A DNA stretch of 64,000 nucleotides, taken from the NCBI GenBank assembly GCA_039621445.1, contig CP154955.1, forward strand, positions 43,175,540-43,239,539, in the 5' to 3' direction. This DNA comes from Euglena gracilis. Lineage: Eukaryota > Euglenida > Euglenophyceae > Euglenales. The notes under the pieces are model-generated. The model was not told the origin of the DNA and searched no databases. It worked only from the letters and a program-made list of their open reading frames with translations. The position numbers and the translations under genes were made by a program. Positions 9,547 to 19,479 of the stretch are shown here, piece by piece; position 1 is the first letter of the stretch, and the number at the start of each line of letters is the position of its first letter.

Positions 9547-10417
9547 CCCACCCCGGACAGGATTGAACACTGCCTACAATTCCTGCTGCAAGAGTCCCAC
9601 CGCGTAGGTCTCGGCCTCAACCTGCAAAAATGCGTCATGTGGGGCCCGGGAGCAAGGAGTACACCTAGCTGTGACAGAATGCAGGTCGTCCCTTGGACAC
9701 CAAGGGAGCGTATCACCGTCCTTGGTATCCCAGTTGACCACCTGCATCCTCGGACACTACCAAGACAGCGTGGGAAGACACCGCCGCCAAAATCGATAAG
9801 GCCGCATCTACCATAACTTCCCTGACCGACGCCCAGGTAGCGCATCATCTACTTCGGAGCTGCCTGGACGGCTGCAAGGTGAACCACCTCCTGCGTGCGT
9901 CCAGCTCATATGGCAGCCAAGACCAGGTAAGCAGCTGCTCGGAGGTGATCATGAACGCCTTCGAGGACTTACAGGCACGGCGCTGAATTCGCAACAGCGG
10001 ACCCAGGCCTCCCTGCCCCTGTCCAGTGGCGGCTGCGGCCTCCGCATACCGTCTTACACCCAGCCTGCACCAAGGATTTCCTGCCTCGCAGACTTCTACT
10101 CAGATGGGGCCCGGCGTGTGGGTGTGCCCGACTACGCAATCGGCCCGCAACTATCCCTTGTCACGCCCGTTTTGGACGACCTCAGGGGCAGGCTCGGAGC
10201 CAACCATGCCACCGTCACCACCTTCCTCAACAACCCACAACGTGGAACCATGAGCTGGGCAAGAAGGCAATGGACGACCTTGTGGACTAGGCCCGGCCCC
10301 GGGACTAGAACCGCCTGCTTGAACAGGCCACGGGGTTTGGACACGGTTGGATGGCAGCTACCCCCTCGAACAACTCCCACACCACCTTCTGCGGCGAAGA
10401 ATACACCCTGGGACTGA
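9547..10417 (+). pseudogene. RT-4: fragment of the non-LTR family (thumb region)
   Basis: Starts at the edge of the satellite and reads LQFLLQESHRVGLGLNLQKC, then VPWTPRERITVLGIPVD, then DAQVAHHLLRSCLDGCK in a shifted frame, ending this part at a TGA near 9986. A further frame holds SLPLSSGGCGLRIPSYTQP and WARRQWTTLW. These match the RT-1 segments, here in normal order, and the region after motif D of RT-3. The palm domain upstream is missing and at least two frameshifts are present. Confidence 0.8.
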
Positions 10418-11040
10418 AAGGGGGTGCTACCCCCGTGACCCCCCCCCCGTGACCCCCCCCCCCCGTGACCCGCCCGTGACCCGAGAATCGAGCCTTCGAT
10501 TTTCACACAATGCATCAACCTTCATCACTTCAGCCTTTCTTTTCATTCATCATTTCAACCTGCTTTTTGATGTAGGTGGCAATTTTGGTCGCTTTTCATC
10601 AATTTTCTGGTTGAAACCATTGAAAATTTGCCTTGGCATGGTCCAAAAAAAAGCAAGGTTGTTTGGTTAATCGAAGTTTGGTTAATTGTTTGTGACCTCA
10701 CCATTTAATTGTTCTTTTGTGGGGGGGGTCAATCAATCGCAATTACCATCACCCCCCCCTGAATGACCCCCCTCTTGTCCCGGCCCAGACCCCGGAGGGT
10801 CACTTAGGGGGGGGGGTCACTTAGGGGGGGGGTCGGGAAAAAAGGGTCTCGGACACCCCCCACACCTTTTTTTCGGAATTTTTTTTGTGAAATTTGTGTT
10901 CTCTGGCATCATTTCCACTAGAAGGAAAACTCACGATTCTGAAAATCTCAAAAAAATCGGTCGTTTTTGAAGACTTTTTTTTGAAAATTTTTACATTGTC
11001 TGGGCCGGGACCCCGGAGGGTCATTTAGGGGGGGGGGGTC
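10418..11040. repeat. Poly(G)/poly(C) spacer with GTGACC and GTCACTTAG repeats
   Basis: C-runs separated by GTGACC at 10430-10485 and G-runs separated by GTCACTTAG near 10800-10830 and 11020-11070. The middle part is AT-rich without coding signal. No gene is seen. Confidence 0.7.
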
Positions 11041-11084
11041 GTTTAAGGGGGTCGTTTAGGGGGTGTTCACTTTTCGGGGTCCAA

Positions 11085-11267
11085 TTGTCAAAAGAAACAT
11101 TGGAATTTGCTGGGCGGCTAAAATTGAAGTTTGCCGATAGGTTGAAGGGGCAACATGTGACGATAGCAGTGGATGGTGGAAAAGCCCATAAGAAACTACA
11201 AACGGTGTCCGTGTTGATTGGCGGCAAGGCCTCCAGCGAACAACTGGCATTTTTTGAGGGGCAAGGA
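11085..11267 (+). pseudogene. Short ORF, possible fragment of a hAT-like transposase
   Basis: Sixty codons including HVTIAVDGGKAHKKLQTVSV. An Asp-Gly after a hydrophobic strand, followed by a second beta-like strand, resembles the first catalytic strand of hAT/RNase-H-fold transposases (the DUF659-type region). This rests on one short motif and is weak. Composition is balanced, unlike the surrounding repeats, which suggests former coding. Confidence 0.3.
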
Positions 11268-11439
11268 TAAATTTTTGACTTCTCACTTGTTTTTGCAACG
11301 TTCTTTTTCCTTCTCCCCTCTTCTTCGTTTCATCACATCAAGCATGCTGGGACATTGCAGAAAAGCTTCTTCAAAAAAGGAGGACACAAAAATCTTGTCC
11401 CCTAAAAAAAAATGCAAAAAAAGTCAAAAATGGGCCAAA

Positions 11440-11640
11440 AATTAGGGTTGACGTTTTTTTTGTTTTTTTAAAACAAAAAAACATGTTTTTTTTGAAAAAC
11501 GCCAAAAAAACATGTTTTTTGGGGGGGGGGGAATTGACCTTTTTTCTTGCGAAATGGCCATTTTTTGAGGAAAAAGTTCTAAAGTCATTTTTTTGGTCAT
11601 CAAAAAGTGAATTTTTTTTAGTTTTTCCAGACCCTTCATA
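11440..11640. repeat. Inverted copy of part of the large F5 element
   Basis: The segment with GAAATGGCCATTTTTTGAGG and GGTCATCAAAAAGTG is the reverse complement of sequence at about 34470-34565 inside the element at 33982-35371, including the poly(A)/poly(T)-ACATG runs. It is a diverged internal fragment without visible terminal repeats. Confidence 0.6.
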
Positions 11641-11670
11641 CTAAAAAAAATACTAAATTGATGGAATCAT

Positions 11671-11726
11671 GGGGGGTCCCTGTGGGTATCCTGTGGGGCC
11701 CCACAGGATACCCACAGGGACCCCCC
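11671..11726. repeat. Perfect 56-bp palindrome
   Basis: Two 28-bp arms meet with no spacer at GTGGGGCCCCAC and extend outward to GGGGGGTCCC and GGGACCCCCC without a mismatch. No coding or transposon ends were found next to it. Confidence 0.9.
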
Positions 11727-11826
11727 ACAGGGGGGCGCCAGGGAGACCCGAACACAACGAGCCGCCCCCACGGCCCACCCGAGGTGGGGGCACCCAAGGA
11801 TCAAATCACCACCAAAGAGCCCCACA

Positions 11827-12438
11827 GTGACAGACCTGAGGGAAATGGGTACACAGTGCACACCGCCCCCCCCCCCAGGAGCAGGCAACCAGCCGACCAC
11901 CACCAGGCAGAAAAGAAGCATCAAGCCCAGCAGAACACCAACCCTCCCCCCCCTGTGGGAATATAACCCCAGGAAATGGGCCGATCCTTTCCACATTAGC
12001 ATCCCCATCGGTTATGGGGGTCAGTCTCTCTCACCCTCCTACTGGCAGCAGACGGACTCGGAGAACGAAGCCGAGTATCCTGCCAGTGCGCGCACCTCAG
12101 CGGCAACCCCCCCGGGGAAACAAACCAAGAGAACACAAGGGAGGGCAAAACTACCGAAAACGGTCCACTTTCAAATCAGAAAAAGAAGGAAGGAACTCTC
12201 ACGCTTCACGGTGTGGTGCAAACGGGAACAATGTTTCCTCTTTCAAAAAAATTGCACTGTCGGGCACTTCAGGGTGCGCTGTGGACTCTGCCATGACGTA
12301 CTGCCCAGCAAACCAAAAACGCTGGACCAACATTATTTCGTCTGCACATCACAGTTCCAAACAGAAGCCCCCAAACCGTGCCCCGGGCCCAGGGAAACGT
12401 CTCTTTTGGCCCTCGCCACAAGAGGAACCCCCTTGTGA
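11827..12438 (+). CDS. Unrecognised ORF, 203 codons, basic and Cys-rich near the C-terminus
   Basis: An open frame with a Pro-rich N-terminal part, a Lys/Arg-rich middle (IRKRRKELSRFTVWCKREQC) and a Cys/His pattern CTVGHFRVRCGLCHDVL followed by HYFVC, which could bind zinc. No family is recognised. Codon composition is less biased than in the surrounding repeats. It could be an exon, a Gag-like fragment of the neighbouring Ty3-like element (which is on the opposite strand), or a chance frame. Confidence 0.3.
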   Translation: MTDLREMGTQCTPPPPPGAGNQPTTTRQKRSIKPSRTPTLPPLWEYNPRKWADPFHISIPIGYGGQSLSPSYWQQTDSENEAEYPASARTSAATPPGKQTKRTQGRAKLPKTVHFQIRKRRKELSRFTVWCKREQCFLFQKNCTVGHFRVRCGLCHDVLPSKPKTLDQHYFVCTSQFQTEAPKPCPGPRETSLLALATRGTPL

Positions 12439-12528
12439 CTCCCTGTGCCGCCACAGGTCGCGGGTTGCTTTTACTCTGGGTGTAATGTACAAAAGAGTGC
12501 TGTGTGATACTTGTTCAGGGTGCGGAGG

Positions 12529-13420
12529 TTAGTGGTTAGAGGAAGATGAGCAAAGGTCACCTTCAATATATATATTGGGCGGGGTGGGGGCGTTTGTACC
12601 TCTTTGGAGTCGCGACACAACCCGTGCATACTCCTTGACATACGAACTGTAGTAGTTCGTAAAACCCAAAAATGCTCTAAGGGCCGTGATCGTCTGTGGC
12701 CTTTGCCATTTCTCAATGGCCCTGAGCTTGCCAGGTTCTGGTCTACGGGTCCCATTCTCCAGAACATGGCCGCAAAATGCAACCCCCTTGACAAAAAACT
12801 TACACTTTCGGACATCACAGATCAATTTGGCATCCTTGAGGACTTCTAGCACCTGTCTCAGGTCCCTGTCGTGGGCTGCTAGGAGATCCTCCCCCTCCTC
12901 CACCCGAGTTCCAACCAAGATATCATCGATGAAGGGGTCAGCTACATCCCTCACCGATGATAAAACATCCTCCATCATCTGTTGGAACTGTTGACTGGCG
13001 TTTGTCAGACCCATTACATTTACCCTCCACTGGAAAACCCCCAGTGGAGTGTAACAAGCTGTGATGGGTCGACTATCTGGGTGTAAGGGTTGCTGGTGGA
13101 AGGCCTGCCGCAAATACATGATGGAAAAAATTTGCCTTCCACCCTGTTTTACCAACAAATCTTCAATCACAGGTAGTGGATATGAGATCCTCCGAGTCTG
13201 GGAATTCGTACCTCTCATATCTACCACCCCTCGCCAGTCACCATCCTTTTTTGGAACTACAAAAGTATTGGACATCCATTCGCTGACCACCCCCTCAGGA
13301 ATTCTTTCAATGTACCCCCGATCCTGCCATTCCCTTGTCACTTTGCAATGGGCCTCGAACTTCTCCCCGTGCGTGTCGGGTTTTTGGCTTTTGTGTGTTT
13401 TGCTTCTCTCCGCGTCTTTG
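12529..13420 (-). pseudogene. Ty3/gypsy-like reverse transcriptase fragment
   Basis: About 290 codons matching the RT domain of Ty3/gypsy LTR retrotransposons: MSNTFVVPKKDGDWRGVVD, RISYPLPVIEDLLVKQGG, LGVFQWRVNVMGLTNASQQF, FIDDILVGT (catalytic motif) and LRAFLGFTNYYSSYV leading towards the connection. The usual Leu-Asp-Leu-Arg of motif A reads MYLRQAFHQ, so the first catalytic Asp is replaced by Tyr. The listed start at 13341 is arbitrary, since the frame stays open to about 13420. No LTRs, protease or integrase are visible, so this is a truncated, inactive copy. Confidence 0.85.
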
Positions 13421-13684
13421 TGAACCGTATATGTCTTTGGCTCGGCGTGTGGCTCTGCTCAAGGGGTTACCCCCCCCCCTTTATTTGACCCCCCCCCTTA
13501 ATTGAGCATTTGGGTCCGGGGAAAAATTTTTTTTCATGCGCCGAAGGCGCCGAAAATTTTTTTTGCCCTTTTTCTAAAGGAATTTTTGACCCCCCCCCTT
13601 ATTTGACCCCCCCCCTTATTTGAGCATTTGGGGGGTCCGTTGGCCCGTGGGTGTGCTCAAATAAAGGGGGGGGGGTGGTACTTA

Positions 13685-14168
13685 CAGTCCCTCTGCGTAA
13701 ATTGCCCCCCCCCCGAAAAATTTCCCTCCCCCTGAAATTTGGGAATTTTCCTGGTTTTGCAAAAGGCTCCGAAACGGGCGAAAACTTCCCCCCCCCCTTC
13801 AGCCCCAGAGGAACAGCTAAGGCAGGTGGGTTGGGACTTTTTTTTTGTACATGCAAGGGCAGCACAGCTTCACCACTTGCATGGCCCCTGGGTCGAGGAC
13901 TTGGCATCTTTTGGGTTTTTTGTCCATTGAACCATCCCCGGCATGTATCTATCAATAAGACCCACCGCCCTGAACAGAGGTGTTCGGGAATATACCATAA
14001 CAACCCCACAACATACGGCAAATGAATTCCGAATCCCGGTCGGCTTCATGGCTTCAAAGAATAGAAGGGACGGGACAAAGTGCCCGAAACGGCCGAAAAT
14101 TCCCCCCCCCCCTGGTCAAGAGCCCAAAAGACCCTCCCTAGGGGGGGGAAATTTACGCCCAGGGACTG
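13685..14168. mobile_element. F9: putative CAG-ended TIR element, no clear target duplication
   Basis: Left end CAGTCCCTCTGCGTAAATT and right end AAATTTACGCCCAGGGACTG form inverted repeats (18 of 20 by eye). The interior is rich in poly(C) and has no credible ORF. Flanking 8-mers do not match, so it is either old or rearranged. A related foldback with GAGCATTTGGG motifs lies just left at 13460-13670. Confidence 0.5.
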
Positions 14169-14277
14169 TAGGGGTTACTGAGTTGTACCTTCTTTGCTCA
14201 TTTTGTCATCTGAACTTGGGGTGCAAACGGCTGGTGAGAGGTCAATGTTGGTGATTTTGTTGAGAGCTCAAAGGCCT

Positions 14278-16620
14278 TCAGACAGAATATGGTGAGTGGG
14301 CGGAAGACAGGGTGATCTCATCTTTGGAAGAATACAAGCTCCAAACGAGCTGTCTGCTGATTTCTCTGATTAGTGTGAAGGACAGGCCTTGCCAAATGTC
14401 TGCTTCTGCGGCCCGCCGTTGCCACCCTTCCCGCTGCCCCAGAAGGGCCTTGAGGAGGGTGGCCATCAAGGAGCGCGCTTCCTGTCCCATGCCCCCGTAG
14501 CAATCCATGACGAATGGCATCAACCGCCAGCCCAGTCGTTGGCATGTTGCATCATATTTGGCATGCTTTTCAGCTTCCTGACGTGTTTGCCATTGTGAAA
14601 GGCTCTCTGCACTCCGCAGCGGATGACTTTGCGCAAGGGTGTGGCGGATTGTCACATACACTGCAACGGGTCCATCACTGTCCAAGCGAGGAATGAAGAT
14701 GTCCCCAGGCCGGGAACGGTCATCAGCTCGTTGTTCCTTACGGGCTGTGAATCCTGCCTTCTGTGTTGTGGTTGTCAGAAAATCTTGGACAGCCCCGTGC
14801 CGCCGGGTAGTGAGTTTGATTTGCAGCAAACGAGGTGGTGTCCGAGAAAATCTGATTGTCCAAAGCATTTGGGACAGAGGTTGGGATCGGATTCTATTGG
14901 TGTGAGAGTCATTCCGAGGGACCAACGAAGTGTGCAGCGGAATTCAGCCGTGGGTAACAGGGTGCGGAGTCCTTGAGATGGTGTCAAAGCGGCCCATGCC
15001 ATAGCGTGTGGTTGGCATTGGCTTGCAAACAGGGGGGGCAAACACTGCACACGGGCAGGTCAAAAACTGCACTGCAAAAAACTGCAAAAAACTGCAAAAA
15101 ACTGCAAAAAACTGCAAAAAACTGCACATCAACAAAAAATAACAATAAACAAGCTGAAATAGTGTGCATATGCAAAACAACGTAAATTGTAATCACAAGA
15201 GAACGCCCCAATTTCGTCTAACTTTTGCACAGCTTTGGAGCTGATGACAATAAAAATGAAAGCAATCAATCAAGGTACACTGTACATGGGTTTTCATGCA
15301 CTGAAACACAAGTCATGTTTTTGGTTTGGATGCTGGTTCACACTGGTTTTCCTGCACCAAAGCTTGTGACGGCCATGCCCATGGAGGTGCCAAACAGCTA
15401 AATATGGAAAAAATGCACATACCCATATGTAGAAAGTTTCTATGTATGCTTTTAATTCTTGCATGGGATGTTCAGTTTTGGAACTTTCGGTCCATCACCT
15501 GGTGAACTTCACCCATGTCACGATGCAAAAAATCTACAAAACTAAAAAACAAAATCTACAACAACCATCACAAACTTTGAATACTGTCTTTAGGGGATTG
15601 CCAAATGGTCTGGGAATTTCTTGCAAATAAGAATGACTTCTTTGAAGCATTTGGCTTGTGTGATATTTGGCCAAAATGCTTGGGACAAGGCCCAATCTTC
15701 TACAGGAGCTCGTGCTCCTTTGCGTCTCCACGAATCTCGCAAACTCCAACTTCAACCAAAATTTGCACACAAAAAAACAGTTTTGGATTTGGTCCCCGAA
15801 TTGCAAAATAATCAGTTGAATCTGCTCAGGAGTGCAAATGACGATTGCCAAAATAAGCATTGTGACATCTGTCACCACATGCACAAGTTGGAGATGGAGC
15901 GATTTTGGTTGGGGAGAAATTGTGGCGTTGTCACCGAAACAATCTGTTTTTTTTTGGAATGGTGGCTACAACAATTTCTGTTGTGTCAAGAGGCAAGGCA
16001 GTTGGCAAAACAGTTGGGAGCAAGACAACTGGTGGGATTACTTGAGAAACACCCTTCAAACAATATAATCCAGCGTAACAAGGTGCAGAGCACCAAAAAA
16101 AATGAGCACCTCAGGTTTCCTCAAAACTGAAATAAAAAAAAAAACTGCAAAAAACTGCACGCGTGCAGTTTTTTCAGAAAAAAAGCTGCAAAAAACTGCA
16201 AAAAACTGCAAAAAACCCAAAATGTGAAAACTGCAAAAAACTGCAAAAACTGCACGGTGCATATTTTGCCCCTCCCTGCTTGCAAAGCGTACAGCATCAG
16301 GTCCATTCAATGTGTCCCGAAGTGTTTTCTGGCGGGCAAGCAAGCTCTGCTGATTCCACCAACGTTGTGAATTGTGTGGAGACTGTGCCTGAGAGAGATC
16401 AAGTTTTTGTCACTGGCCCATTGTGGCAGTGGGGCTATTTGACCAAGTTCATTGAGGGGTCCGTAAACAATCGTCAGCGTCCTTGGGAAGGATGTCCATG
16501 GCAGCAGGCAGGCCCAAGACAGAGGGAGCCCTTCGACAAAAGTCCACCACTTGAGACAATCTGGCAGGCACACGTTGAAATAGTGGATCGGAGATTCCCA
16601 GTCCACCGCATCTGATGGCC
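14278..16620 (-). pseudogene. RT-5: minus-strand non-LTR copy split by a transposon
   Basis: Read on the minus strand from about 16620: VDFCRRAPSVLGLPAAMD, then LNGPDAVRFAS at about 16280. There the coding sequence is broken by the F6 element and resumes at 15021 with QCQPHAMAWAALTPSQ. CPKCFG...GHHLVCC (CCHC) and RPGDIFIPR (RLE; the downstream strand reads YVTI, lacking the Asp of DVTV) follow after a frameshift near 14850, and the C-terminal domain ends at 14278. RT-3 has the same order. No 3' tail is seen below 14278. Confidence 0.85.
15030..16278. mobile_element. F6: 1.25-kb CAG-ended TIR transposon inserted in RT-5
   Basis: Begins CAGGGGGGGCAAACACTGCA and ends with the complement of CAGGGAGGGGCAAAATATGC, an imperfect terminal repeat of about 29 bp. 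Flanking target duplications are exact, CTTGCAAA at 15022-15029 and 16279-16286. Both subterminal regions hold tandem ACTGCAAAAA repeats (15060-15125 and 16143-16255). The interior is AT-rich with no long ORF, so it is nonautonomous. CAGGG ends with 8-bp duplications are typical of the hAT superfamily. Removing the element and one duplication restores the RT reading frame exactly. Confidence 0.9.
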
Positions 16621-16659
16621 ATGGAAACTTGCAACCATTCTTCTGGACCACAAAATAGT

Positions 16660-16980
16660 GCTAAGAGAACACAAAATAGTGCTGCGAGAACACAAAATAG
16701 TGCTAAGAGAACACAAAATAGTGCTAAGAGAACACAAAATAGTGCTAAGAGAACACATACCATGCCCCCCCCCCCCATATTGTACCCCCCCCCATAATGT
16801 ACCCCCCCCACGGGGTACCCCCCCACCATGGACCATGACCTTGGCCGCCCCCCATATTGTACCCCCCCCCATAATGTACCTCCCCCCCAGAAAATGGCTC
16901 CCAGGGGGGGGTACAATATGGGGGGGGGGCATGGTAATAGTGCTAAGAGAATACAAAATAGTGCTAACAGAACACAACTA
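16660..16980. repeat. 21-bp tandem repeat flanking a C-rich inverted repeat
   Basis: Five to six units of AATAGTGCTAAGAGAACACA (16665-16765), then poly(C) blocks with GTACAATATGG and CATATTGTAC in inverted orientation (16780-16930), then two more 21-bp units (16935-16978). It interrupts the upstream part of RT-5. The symmetry suggests an insertion into the tandem array. Confidence 0.7.
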
Positions 16981-17109
16981 TTCCCCCTCCTAGGCCTAAA
17001 GGGGAACGCAAATGAACGTATTTCTAAGTGCTCCCTGGCCCAAAGGGGGAGAACGCCGGTACTGTCCTGAACCCGGCGTCCCTAAAATGCTGCTTTAAAC
17101 AGGGGGGGC

Positions 17110-17172
17110 AGACGCCGGTTCTGTCCTGAACCAAGCGTCCCCAGACGCCGGGACCAGGACAGAACCGGCGTC
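17110..17172. repeat. Short palindrome with 18-bp arms
   Basis: GACGCCGGTTCTGTCCTG is repeated as its reverse complement after a 27-bp spacer, and a half copy lies at about 17053-17082. The rest of 16990-18520 has no recognised gene; it holds C-rich repeats and a TTATTTGAGCA foldback near 18030-18085. Confidence 0.7.
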
Positions 17173-18529
17173 CACCCCCCTTTTGTAGTACCCCCCCCCT
17201 CGCCCAGCCGTTTCCCGTATTTTTTTGGCAAATTTGACAATTTTTTTTCCATTTCCCAGCCCCCCCCCCCACGAAAGATAGTGTCTATTTTTTTTGTTTT
17301 CCTGCACCACCCATCCCCCGAAAGAATGTGTCTTTGTTTTCCCATGCCCCCCGAAGGAAAAACTCTGCCCGCACCCCCTGGCCCACAGAGTTTTGGGTCT
17401 GCCGGCAAGTTAGGGAGACGTGCCACGAACGAAATGCTATACTGGAAAAATATGAAAATTTTGTCTCGTAAATCAAAAGCAGCATGTTCCCCCCGTGTCC
17501 CCCCCCCCCGTGTCCCGACCCACCCCCTGGGAATAGCGCGACACCTCGGGCTCCGCACTTTGCCATTGTGAGGCCATGCCTTGCTCGCCGGCGGTTTGTT
17601 GTGATTGTTTTGGTGTTAGGAGTCCCTGCTTAGTGCCTTTTTTTCGCCGGAGTTGGCTGATTCCTAAATTGCCCTTCGACAACCCAAAAGAAAGGAAAAG
17701 AGTTTACGAACGGAGAAGAACCAAGAAAGAAAGACACGAAGAATTGGAATTATGCGTGTCTAAATTTTGAACACCGAAGACACGCTCACGGGGACAGTGT
17801 ACAAGAAAAGAGCACACTGAACTGAAACTGAACAAAAATGAAAAACATGGTGCAAGAAACCTTCCACAAGCAAATAGATGTTTTCTGGAAGGGCATTTCG
17901 AGAAAAGTAATGCCCGAATGCTTGCTTGAAGAAGGCATCCTCCACCAAACGAAACAGAATGTTCGGGTTCATGCAAAACACAAGTGCTGTCTTTTGCTCC
18001 ATTGGTGCAGCTTTTGGAAAATGGGTACCCCCCCTTATTTGAGCAGTTGGGGGGTCCATGCCCGTGGGTGTGCTCAAACGAGGGGGGGGAACATTGAAAA
18101 CATTTTCTATGCAAAACCTCGTGGGTGTTTTTTTCCTTCTTCAAAAAAAACATTATTGAAAAAATAGCGTCCAAAAAAAGCAAGCTGCCAACCATGACTC
18201 CTGGGGTGGAACCTTTCGATGGCACTTTGTCTTGGGTCCACGGAGCGGGCCAGGCCGGTCAAGGCCACAAGGGTACCTGGAGCAACAGGTCGGATTATTC
18301 AAAACATTACGAGCACCCGAAGGTTTGGCATGGGGTTGGTCAATGCACCAAGGGCACCCCAGCCCACACGCAGGGGTTGGGCTGGGGAGCAGCACCCGTC
18401 GCATCAGATGGTATAGGGTTCACAATCATGACATTCATCAATAGAGACCTCCACTCATCCCGAGGCTCCCGTCATCCGGCCTCTCGCTCCAAGCACCCAA
18501 ACCACACCACCAACCCCGTGTACGACTCT

Positions 18530-18599
18530 GGTGGTGAGGCGAACCGAATCCACCGACCAATGGCACTGCCTACTGGATTTGCCGTGTTCAGGGGCGTGA
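18530..18599 (-). repeat. Conserved 3' tail of RT-6
   Basis: Reverse complement of the tail block: AAATCCAGTAGGCAGTGCC, then GGTCGGTGGATTCGGTTCGC, then the CCACC arm. It marks the 3' end of the minus-strand copy that follows. Confidence 0.75.
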
Positions 18600-18799
18600 C
18601 AGAGCGGTGGTTTGTGAGACGCACGGGGTCAGGGTTAGGGGAAAGGGAGGGCAGGGATGCTGGCGTGAGGGGGGAGAGGGCCCGTGGTCACCGTTCAAAG
18701 AACGGCAGGATCGTGCTCTGTACCTGTCTTTAGAGGAAAAGGATGGATGGGGGAGCGGTAAGGCAGCCGCGGGGCAAGAAGTCAACAGACAATGTTTTC

Positions 18800-19080
18800 C
18801 CTTTTTCATTCTGTCGCATCGGGTTATGGGTGGTATACATCCACCTCCTGATGGCTCCGCCACAGCTCCCCATGCAAACTGGCGGGCCACTTCTCTTGCC
18901 AACGCGAGACTCAAGGTTTGCCATATTGTGGCCGCCTGACGATCGTCGGGACATCTGTCTGGGCCAATACGGTACTTAGGCACTTGGATATGAATGCTGC
19001 CGCTACCTCCAAAGCAATCCACCACGAACGGGATGAACGTCAATCCAAAGCGTGTTCGCAAGTGGCTGCATATTTTCGTT
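18800..19080 (-). pseudogene. RT-6: C-terminal fragment of the non-LTR family
   Basis: The minus-strand frame reads LTFIPFVVDCFGGSGSI, then IWQTLSLALAREVARQFAWG, matching the C-terminal domain of RT-3 (ASVWQTLSLTLAREVARQLA). It is truncated at about 19080 and followed by the tail at 18599-18530. It ends only about 160 bp before the GMD start codon. Confidence 0.8.
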
Positions 19081-19238
19081 TTTTTTTCTTTTCGTTTATG
19101 CATATTTTCCGTTGAATTAGGAATCCTAGCTCCTTGGAGGCAAAAAAAATGGTTTTTTTTTTGTTCGGGTCCCAGATTGGAGAATTTTTGCGGAACATTT
19201 TTTACGTTTTGACTCATTATTCATTTTTATTATCATTC

Positions 19239-19240
19239 AG
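19239..19240 (+). promoter_or_regulatory. Candidate trans-splicing (or first) acceptor before GMD
   Basis: A T-rich tract (TTATTCATTTTTATTATCATTC) ends in CAG six bases before the GMD ATG. In euglenids a spliced leader is added at such acceptors. The assignment is inferred; no spliced leader sequence is visible in genomic DNA. Confidence 0.4.
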
Positions 19241-19245
19241 GTATT

Positions 19246-19479
19246 ATGTCTGCTCGGCCAAAGGTTGCACTGATCACCGGAATTACGGGCCAGGATGGTT
19301 CGTACCTCGCTGAGCTTTTGTTGGACAAAGGGTATGTGGTGCATGGTATCATTCGTAGGTCATCCTCTTTCAACACCGGACGGGTCGAGCACTTGTATTA
19401 CAACAAGAATCTCAAACTGCACTACGGCGATATGACGGATGGCACAAACCTTATGAGCATTTTGGCTGAAGCACGACCT
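19246..19479 (+). CDS. gmd: GDP-mannose 4,6-dehydratase, exon 1
   Basis: GMD converts GDP-D-mannose to GDP-4-keto-6-deoxy-D-mannose, the first step to GDP-L-fucose, in the cytosol. Exon 1 encodes 78 residues: the Rossmann NADP-binding motif [19 protein letters not shown], the [15 protein letters not shown] substrate/cofactor loop and [13 protein letters not shown]. All are near identical to the family consensus. The ATG at 19246 is the only sensible start and gives the usual N-terminus (about 9 residues before the glycine motif). The exon ends after EARP, where a noncanonical intron begins. The joined exons total 1059 nt (352 residues), a normal GMD length. Confidence 0.95.

Noticed and set aside
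18182-18450. Plus-strand ORFs near 18.2-18.4 kb as a gene
   Set aside because: Short, no recognised motif, immediately beside a truncated retrotransposon.
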